From Candidatus Delongbacteria bacterium (GTDB lineage: Bacteria > JAGOEH01): DNA of 12,300 nucleotides. The notes under the pieces are model-generated. The model ran no database searches and was not told the origin of the DNA. It saw nothing but the letters and a program-made list of their open reading frames with translations. Below, piece by piece: positions 6,914 through 12,300 of this stretch; position 1 is the stretch's first letter, and each line of letters opens with the position of its first letter. Location of the stretch: assembly GCA_017997825.1 (NCBI GenBank), contig JAGOEH010000092.1, positions 1 to 12,300 on the forward strand. The letters are read 5' to 3'. The position numbers and the translations under genes were made by a program.

Positions 6914-7186
6914 ATGAATGAAAGTCTAATACTACAGAATCTGGATGAATTAGCCAGAAAACTGCGTATTAAAATCATCCATGACAAAAAGCTGCCCCAC
7001 AGGGGAGGATTTTGTCGTTACCAGGACTCCTGTTACCTCATCATCAAATCGAAAATCCCCATCCAAGACGAAATACAATTATATACCAAAGCTATATCAC
7101 GGGTAGTCCCGGAGGATTATTACGTATTACCGGTAATCCGGGAGCTTCTGGATCGAGAGTTGGCCAACCAGGAAGGAGAACACTGA
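6914..7186 (+). CDS. Small conserved-looking protein of unknown function, first gene of the greA-comM operon
   Basis: 90 residues from ATG 6914. An in-frame TTG at 6878 would add 12 residues, but it falls on the likely -35 element, so I prefer the ATG. There is no signal peptide or membrane segment. Visible features are an N-terminal helix (LQNLDELARKLRIKI), a central HRGGFCRYQDSCYLIIKSK turn-strand segment, a helix QDEIQLYTKAISRV, and a C-terminal PEDYYVLPVIRELLDRE motif. From memory, this GG-x-C-R plus YVLPVIRELL pattern resembles a small uncharacterised family in FCB and deltaproteobacterial genomes; this is not checked. The stop is 3 nt before the greA-type gene, so the two are co-transcribed. 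A helper of the transcription factor is possible but only inferred from position. Confidence 0.72.
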   Translation: MNESLILQNLDELARKLRIKIIHDKKLPHRGGFCRYQDSCYLIIKSKIPIQDEIQLYTKAISRVVPEDYYVLPVIRELLDRELANQEGEH

Positions 7187-7189
7187 TCA

Positions 7190-9316
7190 ATGGATTACTC
7201 GACAATACGCGAGACCGTTGTTAACTTTTTAAATGAGAAGAATTACACGGCGGTGGAAGAGTTTTTTTTGGAAAAAGCGATGGAAAACCGGGATGATATA
7301 GAGTTATTGTACACCATCACCAATGAAGTACGCAAGCGTGCCAATGGGGCCAGCCGTGCCGCGGAACTATTGACCATTCTTTTACCCGAATATGAAAAAA
7401 GCGGTAATTGGCAAGCTATTATCACAATCGGTAAAAAGATCCACGAATACTTCAGCCGGTGTCAATCTCAGCGGCCGTTCATGAAAAAAGCCTACCAGGC
7501 CCTTCATCCGGATATTGCCAATTTTGAGGAATTCATTCAGAACAGCCGGCTTGAGGACGAAGAGTTTCCATTACCCGATGCCCTGACCCGATTGGATCGT
7601 TATCTGAAATACCGTCCGGGAAGCCTATATTATTTCGAGCGGTTTGGAATTGGAATCATTCGTGAGATCCGGTTTTCGCTTGATAAAATGATCATCGATT
7701 TTGAAAAGCAACCCAACTATTCCCTGGAATTTAAGATTGCGGATAATATCCTGGTTCCTGTGCCGGATGATCATTTTCTGGCGCTTCGCTATCGCCGGAT
7801 CGATGAGCTGCAGGCCATGATCAGGAACCAGCCGATGGATGCTCTGCATTTGTTGCTGAAAAGCGAAAAAAGAGGATTGTCGGCTCAGGAGATCAAACGC
7901 TTTTTTATCGGCTTACTGGAAGATGCAGAATGGGATCGGTTCTGGAAAAAATCATCCAAGCTGGCGGAGAAGGATCCGCACATCAGTATTTCGATCGCTC
8001 GTCCCAGGATCTATGAATATGTTGAGGCCGAAGAATCGATTGATCGGAATCTGATTGCCCAGTTCAGCGGAAGTGATTGGCAGAAGAAGATTGACGTATA
8101 CAATAAGGCTATTGTCAATAATCCGGCCACCAAGGAAGAGTTTCTGCGTCAATTGATCGGGATAGCCCAACAGGAATATGAAAAGGACTCCATTATCGCT
8201 CTTGAGATCGCCTTCGCCCTGGGTGCTAAAATGCCATCATCCGAATCCAGGAAAATCACATCTCATTTCCTGGGAGATCCTGAAATGGTGGTCATAGCCA
8301 TTCCCAAGATGCAGCTGAGTGAATCGAAAGCCAAAACGATCGAGTATATCCGAAAGAATTTTAACGATTGGATGACGCTGTACGTCCGTTTATTTTTCAG
8401 CCTGGATGATCATCGCTATTATGATATTATAGCCAACGAGTTAAAACGGGCCGATCAGGAAGAGATCCTGCGGGGAATTATTGATGATTCCATCAAGTCG
8501 TATGGTAAAAACCCCTCCCAGTTTTTATGGTTCTGCCGGCGGGCATTTCTGCAGGAGGACTATCAATCCTATTTGAATGCCGACCTATTGTATCGGTTGT
8601 TTGAAATGATTGTATTTTTCAATGATCCCCTGATATGGAAAAAGGGAGTATCCTTTCTGACATCCAATAATTTTCTGTTTGTGGAACGATGTTTGGCTGG
8701 AGCCCGGATTGAGGAGGCTCAAAAAGTACTGGACTTTCTGAAAGCAATGGCCAAACTGGATGATTACCAGAAGAAGGAGATCGTGAATATCATTCAGCAC
8801 CGGTATCCCAGCTTATTCAAGAAGGAGGAGGATACCACCTTTTTCGCTCTCCACTCCACCATTGTCCGCAAACAGGGTGAATTGGAGGATCTAGTCAAAC
8901 GGCAGATTCCGGAGAACGCCAAGGAGATTGGCCGGGCCGCTGATTATGGGGATTTGCGTGAAAACTTTGAGTACAAGTCAGCCAAAGATCGGCAGCAATT
9001 ACTTATAACGAAGGCCGGGAATCTGGATTTGGATTTGAAACGGGTCAGGTCGATCAATTTCGATCTGATCCATGCCAACATGACGGGAATCGGGACGCAG
9101 ATTATTCTGAAGCATCTGCAAACCGGTCAGGAAAAGACGATTACGATTTTGGGACCATGGGAAGCGGATCAGGATCGAAACATTTATTCCTACCTTTCCT
9201 TGTTTGTACAGAAAATAATCGGTAAAAAGCAGGGAGAAAAACTGCTATTGGATTCTGAGATGTATGAAGTGATACAGATAAATAAAGTTATAGAAGATGA
9301 TTACCGTATATCATGA
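7190..9316 (+). CDS. greA: Long-form GreA transcript-cleavage factor with helical-repeat extension
   Basis: 708 residues against about 160 in ordinary GreA. The last 155 residues carry both GreA domains: a coiled coil with tip AADYGDLRENFEYKSAKDRQ (583-602, acidic Asp588 and Glu591 in place) and an FKBP-like domain (TITILGPWEADQDRN to IIGKKQGEKL, 650-685). GreA enters the RNA polymerase secondary channel and promotes cleavage of backtracked RNA. Residues 1-130 and 215-550 are alpha-helical, with the look of TPR/HEAT-like superhelices. Residues about 137-195 (SLYYFERFGIGIIREI, then KMIIDFEKQ) look like a small beta barrel of the SH3/CarD type. Long GreA proteins are known in Chlamydiae and spirochaetes, so the architecture is not unique. 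The start at 7190 has AAGGAG 11 nt upstream. Confidence 0.85.
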   Translation: MDYSTIRETVVNFLNEKNYTAVEEFFLEKAMENRDDIELLYTITNEVRKRANGASRAAELLTILLPEYEKSGNWQAIITIGKKIHEYFSRCQSQRPFMKKAYQALHPDIANFEEFIQNSRLEDEEFPLPDALTRLDRYLKYRPGSLYYFERFGIGIIREIRFSLDKMIIDFEKQPNYSLEFKIADNILVPVPDDHFLALRYRRIDELQAMIRNQPMDALHLLLKSEKRGLSAQEIKRFFIGLLEDAEWDRFWKKSSKLAEKDPHISISIARPRIYEYVEAEESIDRNLIAQFSGSDWQKKIDVYNKAIVNNPATKEEFLRQLIGIAQQEYEKDSIIALEIAFALGAKMPSSESRKITSHFLGDPEMVVIAIPKMQLSESKAKTIEYIRKNFNDWMTLYVRLFFSLDDHRYYDIIANELKRADQEEILRGIIDDSIKSYGKNPSQFLWFCRRAFLQEDYQSYLNADLLYRLFEMIVFFNDPLIWKKGVSFLTSNNFLFVERCLAGARIEEAQKVLDFLKAMAKLDDYQKKEIVNIIQHRYPSLFKKEEDTTFFALHSTIVRKQGELEDLVKRQIPENAKEIGRAADYGDLRENFEYKSAKDRQQLLITKAGNLDLDLKRVRSINFDLIHANMTGIGTQIILKHLQTGQEKTITILGPWEADQDRNIYSYLSLFVQKIIGKKQGEKLLLDSEMYEVIQINKVIEDDYRIS

Positions 9317-9836
9317 CGACCATGATCAGCGGCAAGAGATTATCCCTTACGAGGTTGCCTTAGACAACATCCGGAGCGGTTTTAATGTCGGTTCGATTTT
9401 ACGCAATGGGGACGCATTCGGCTGCCGTAATTTTCATCTGTTGGGCATCACTGCAAACCCAACTCATCCGGAGGTAATCAAGACATCCAAAGGGACCGAT
9501 CGGCATGTTCAAAGCCGGTATTGGCATGATACCAGTGTTTTTTTGGAGTATCTGGCGGAATGGCCCTACTCCATTTACGCGTTAGAGACAACCGATCAAA
9601 GCCTTCCGTTGGGGGAGGTTCGGTTTCAGTTTCCCTGCCTGGTGATTTTGGGACATGAAGTAACCGGGGTATCGTCGGTCTTGCTGGCCCGGGCCACGCA
9701 GATCATTTCGATCCCGATGATGGGAATTAAAAATTCAATCAATGTTTCGGTAGCCTCCGGAATCCTGTTTTACAGTTTAGCCATGCAGTATCGGACAGAT
9801 TCGGAGCACGGTCAAGGATCATCTGATAAGGAATGA
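9297..9836 (+). CDS. SpoU/TrmH-family RNA 2'-O-ribose methyltransferase
   Basis: 179 residues, a minimal SPOUT (trefoil-knot) enzyme without an N-terminal RNA-binding domain. It would use S-adenosylmethionine to methylate a ribose 2'-OH in tRNA or rRNA. The three SpoU motifs are present: NIRSGFNVGSILRNGDAF at 24-41 (Asn30, Arg36), LVILGHEVTGVS at 115-126 (Glu121), and IPMMGIKNSINVSVAS at 139-154 (Ser147, Asn149). The target nucleotide cannot be named; TrmH-type tRNA G18 activity is one option. The ATG lies inside the end of the greA-type gene (20-nt overlap), implying coupled translation. The C-terminal 15 residues (TDSEHGQGSSDKE region) are polar and probably disordered. Confidence 0.9.
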   Translation: MITVYHDDHDQRQEIIPYEVALDNIRSGFNVGSILRNGDAFGCRNFHLLGITANPTHPEVIKTSKGTDRHVQSRYWHDTSVFLEYLAEWPYSIYALETTDQSLPLGEVRFQFPCLVILGHEVTGVSSVLLARATQIISIPMMGIKNSINVSVASGILFYSLAMQYRTDSEHGQGSSDKE

Positions 9837-9845
9837 GTCATTGGT

Positions 9846-11384
9846 ATGGTATCACGATTATATACTTGCACCATCATTGGTATTGACGCCTATCTGGTTC
9901 AGGTGGAAACGGATCTGACATCGGCGTTACCCAGTTTTCAGACGGTGGGATTACCGGATACGGTCATCAAGGAGAGCAAGGAGCGGGTGTTGGGGGCATT
10001 AAAGAATTGCGGATATGATGTACCCCTAAAGCGCATTACGGTTAATCTGGCTCCGGCCGATCTTAAAAAAGAGGGCTCCGCTCTTGATTTGGCGATCGCG
10101 GTCGGTATCCTTTTATCTTCGGACCAGTTGAAGGCAGTTCATCAGGAGAGTTCCCGTTTTCTGATGGTAGGAGAACTGGCCTTGAATGGAGAGGTGCGGG
10201 GGGTTCACGGGATCCTATCGATTGTTTCATCGATGCGGGGGATGGGATTCAACCGGATCATTGTGCCGGAGATCAATGCGCGGGAAGCGGCTTTGGTCAA
10301 AGACATCCGGATTTATCCGGTCCGGACATTAAATGATGTCGCGGAGATTCTGAGTCAAATGGATCCGCGCGGGATGGAGGGAATCGATAATGATCCTCTG
10401 TATGGAGAGATCAATCAATTTGAGGTGGATTATTCCGACATCCAAGGGCAGGAGCTCCCCAAGCGGGCGTTGGAGATAGCGGCGGCTGGAGGGCACAATA
10501 TTATCATGATCGGTTCGCCCGGTTCGGGTAAAACCATGTTGGCGCGGCGATTACCGACGATACTGCCTGGGATGAGTATCGAGGAGGCGGTTGAAACGAC
10601 CAAAATTCATTCTGCGGCGGGTTTATTGCCGGCAGAGATCCCTTTGATCCGGCAGCGGCCATTTCGGGCGCCTCATCATACCATTAGCGATGCCGGGCTG
10701 ATCGGGGGAGGCAGTATTCCCAAACCGGGTGAGGTGAGTCTGGCGCATAACGGGGTCCTTTTTTTGGATGAAATGCCGGAATTCAGGCGCAATGTGCTGG
10801 AGGTTTTGCGTCAACCGTTGGAAGACGGAATAGTGACCATAGCCCGTTCCGCCATTTCGTTGACCTTTCCGGCCCGGTTCATTCTGGCGGCCGCCATGAA
10901 TCCGTGTCCGTGCGGCTATATGACCGACCCGAGTCGGGAATGCACCTGCAGTCCGATCATGATTGCCAAATACCGCGGGCGGATTTCCGGTCCGTTGATG
11001 GATCGGATCGACATCCATATCGATGTCCCTCCCGTCAGCTATCAAAAAATGATCCAACCGATTCCCAGCGAAAATTCAGCGAGCATCCGTCGCCGCATCG
11101 AACAGGCCCGCCGGATCCAGTTAAACCGCTTTAGCGATCATCCCGGCCTCTTCTTTAACGCCCATATCCCAACCCCTCTGATCAACCGATTCTGTCCTCT
11201 TCAGACCGAAAGCCGTGTTCTACTGCAAACGGCCATGGAAAAATTGAAACTCTCAGCCCGAGCCTATCATAAAATCCTGAAAGTTGCCCGTACCATTGCG
11301 GACATGGAGGGTCAGGAATCCATTTGTACGGCTCATATCAGTGAAGCCATTCAGTATCGAAGTCTGGACAGGAGAACACTCTGA
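9846..11384 (+). CDS. comM: ComM/YifB family AAA+ ATPase (Mg-chelatase-like)
   Basis: 512 residues, the usual length. ComM is a hexameric helicase that promotes branch migration during natural transformation; its role in non-competent bacteria is less clear. Residues 1-170 form the N-terminal Lon-protease-like fold ([46 protein letters not shown]). The AAA+ core has Walker A GSPGSGKT at 223-230, [17 protein letters not shown], Walker B VLFLDE at 304-309, and [17 protein letters not shown] at 379-395. Four cysteines (354, 356, 366, 368) form the usual zinc-finger-like insert. The C-terminal helical domain ([19 protein letters not shown]) is complete. ATG at 9846, 9 nt after the methyltransferase stop, fits the family N-terminus, though the ribosome site is weak. 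No other competence genes are in view. Confidence 0.96.
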   Translation: MVSRLYTCTIIGIDAYLVQVETDLTSALPSFQTVGLPDTVIKESKERVLGALKNCGYDVPLKRITVNLAPADLKKEGSALDLAIAVGILLSSDQLKAVHQESSRFLMVGELALNGEVRGVHGILSIVSSMRGMGFNRIIVPEINAREAALVKDIRIYPVRTLNDVAEILSQMDPRGMEGIDNDPLYGEINQFEVDYSDIQGQELPKRALEIAAAGGHNIIMIGSPGSGKTMLARRLPTILPGMSIEEAVETTKIHSAAGLLPAEIPLIRQRPFRAPHHTISDAGLIGGGSIPKPGEVSLAHNGVLFLDEMPEFRRNVLEVLRQPLEDGIVTIARSAISLTFPARFILAAAMNPCPCGYMTDPSRECTCSPIMIAKYRGRISGPLMDRIDIHIDVPPVSYQKMIQPIPSENSASIRRRIEQARRIQLNRFSDHPGLFFNAHIPTPLINRFCPLQTESRVLLQTAMEKLKLSARAYHKILKVARTIADMEGQESICTAHISEAIQYRSLDRRTL

Positions 11385-11386
11385 GT

Positions 11387-12300
11387 ATGCCGGGCCGTAT
11401 TCTGATTGTCGATGACAATCCCGACATCCTTTCTCTACTGTCTGATTATTTCCAAACGACCGGGTATCAGGTCGATTCCGCTTCCACCGGGTATTCCGCC
11501 TTTGATTTTATTCACCAGTTCCACTATGAACTGATCATTACCGATATCAATATGCCCGAACTGGACGGATTTGATATCATCACCCATATCCGGGCCAATG
11601 AAAAGAATAAAACAACGCCCATCCTTGCTATCAGCGGAGTGACCGATATCGGGCTGACCCATAAACTCAGTTTACTCGGCATTAATACCTATCTGAAAAA
11701 ACCATTCAGTCTGGACGAGTTGACCCGAAGCGTCACCAGGCTTTTATCGGCTCCCTCTGATCCTGCTCCAGCTCAGATTGATGCCAATCCGGCCGAACAG
11801 GTTGAATTTCTCCGCAATCAATACCAAAAAGTCTTGGATGAGTTCAATAATTATATTCAAACCTCCACCAATATTGTCCGGGTGCTGGATCTAAATGAGC
11901 TGGCTTTTAGCCTGATGACTTACGCCGATATAGAATTGGGACTCAATCAGAGTGTATTTTGGGTCATCGATGAAAAAGAAAAGCTGATTCGCCCGGTGCG
12001 GGCAGTCGGGCCGGCCAATGAAGAGGAGCATCAATCGAATCTGAGAAAACTGACCAGTTTGAGTGTCGAGGATATTCTGAAGGAATACCATCAGGAGAGC
12101 GATCTGGCTTTGAATCGGCAGATTCAGTCGTTGGTGTTCCCGCTGGATGAGGATCATATCTTCCGCCGGCTGATACAGGAGCAGCAGAATCAACCGGTCA
12201 TGATTCATCACAATCTGAAGGATACCCCTTACAATCGTCTGCTGGTTGACACCTTTCACACCGACGAATTTATCCTGATCCCGATCGGGGAGAGCAAGGG
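11387..12300 (+). CDS. Response regulator with receiver and GAF-like domain (partial, runs off right edge)
   Basis: An open frame from ATG 11387 continues past the window end (304 codons seen). Residues 4-120 form a receiver domain: acidic pair Asp9-Asp10 (RILIVDDNPDI), phospho-acceptor Asp53 (LIITDINMPELDG), Ser83 (LAISGV) and Lys105 in YLKKPFSLDEL. After a proline/alanine-rich linker (121-135) and a helical segment that may be a coiled coil (EQVEFLRNQYQKVLDEFNN), residues about 158-304 resemble a GAF sensor domain (LDLNELAFSLMTYADIELGL, SVFWVIDEKEKLIRPV, EFILIPIGE). The output domain, perhaps a phosphatase, cyclase or kinase, lies outside the window. It starts 2 nt after the comM stop, so it belongs to the same transcript. 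It has no DNA-binding domain in the part seen. Confidence 0.9.
   Translation, partial: MPGRILIVDDNPDILSLLSDYFQTTGYQVDSASTGYSAFDFIHQFHYELIITDINMPELDGFDIITHIRANEKNKTTPILAISGVTDIGLTHKLSLLGINTYLKKPFSLDELTRSVTRLLSAPSDPAPAQIDANPAEQVEFLRNQYQKVLDEFNNYIQTSTNIVRVLDLNELAFSLMTYADIELGLNQSVFWVIDEKEKLIRPVRAVGPANEEEHQSNLRKLTSLSVEDILKEYHQESDLALNRQIQSLVFPLDEDHIFRRLIQEQQNQPVMIHHNLKDTPYNRLLVDTFHTDEFILIPIGESK

Noticed and set aside
6914-7186. Antitoxin of a toxin-antitoxin pair
   Set aside because: The next gene is a GreA-type factor, not a toxin, and the small protein shows no DNA-binding motif.
10623-11057. Minus-strand 144-codon frame
   Set aside because: Lies opposite the Walker B and zinc-insert region of comM and has no features of its own.
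7172-11384. Shared AGGAGAACACT just before the greA-type and response-regulator starts
   Set aside because: Each copy is explained by a ribosome site inside a different C-terminal coding sequence; two copies of 11 nt are not enough to call a motif.
11891-12259. Minus-strand 122-codon frame
   Set aside because: Antisense to the GAF-like part of the response regulator.

Overview
The window comes from a Gram-negative bacterium. It encodes a TonB-dependent outer-membrane receptor and several proteins with export signals. The receptor has a carboxypeptidase-like regulatory domain fused in front of the plug, and its plug motifs are of the type common in Bacteroidetes/Chlorobi and related uncultivated lineages (FCB group). 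Together with RNase HIII and an oversized GreA, this suggests an FCB-type or neighbouring candidate phylum. That placement is inference; nothing in the window fixes the species.

Layout. (1) 1-1669, minus: the N-terminal 556 residues of a TonB-dependent receptor, cut by the window edge. (2) 1670-2050: a 381-bp gene-free stretch with a phased cluster of palindromes close to the receptor start and a hairpin behind the next operon. (3) 2051-6729, minus: a compact five-gene operon reading leftward: rnhC, acpS, an exported protein made largely of about 12 G-x-D-x-Y repeats, a small exported HEAT-like protein, and an exported class I glutamine amidotransferase-like (C26) hydrolase. Junctions are tight or overlapping: a 15-nt gap, a 70-79-nt overlap, a start inside the preceding gene, and a 4-nt ATGA overlap. 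(4) 6730-6913: a divergent promoter region. (5) 6914-12300, plus: a second compact operon reading rightward: a 90-residue conserved-looking protein, a 708-residue GreA with a long helical extension, a SpoU/TrmH-family RNA methyltransferase, ComM, and a response regulator with a GAF-like domain that runs off the right edge.

The right operon and the first two genes of the left operon are housekeeping functions (transcript cleavage, RNA methylation, competence helicase, signalling, R-loop removal, activation of acyl carrier protein). The accessory part is the three-gene envelope module at 2051-5566. All three products carry export signals and their reading frames overlap, so they are probably made together and may act together outside the cytoplasm; their job is unknown. 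The most unusual single proteins are the G-x-D-x-Y repeat protein and the GreA fusion, whose middle carries an SH3-like segment.
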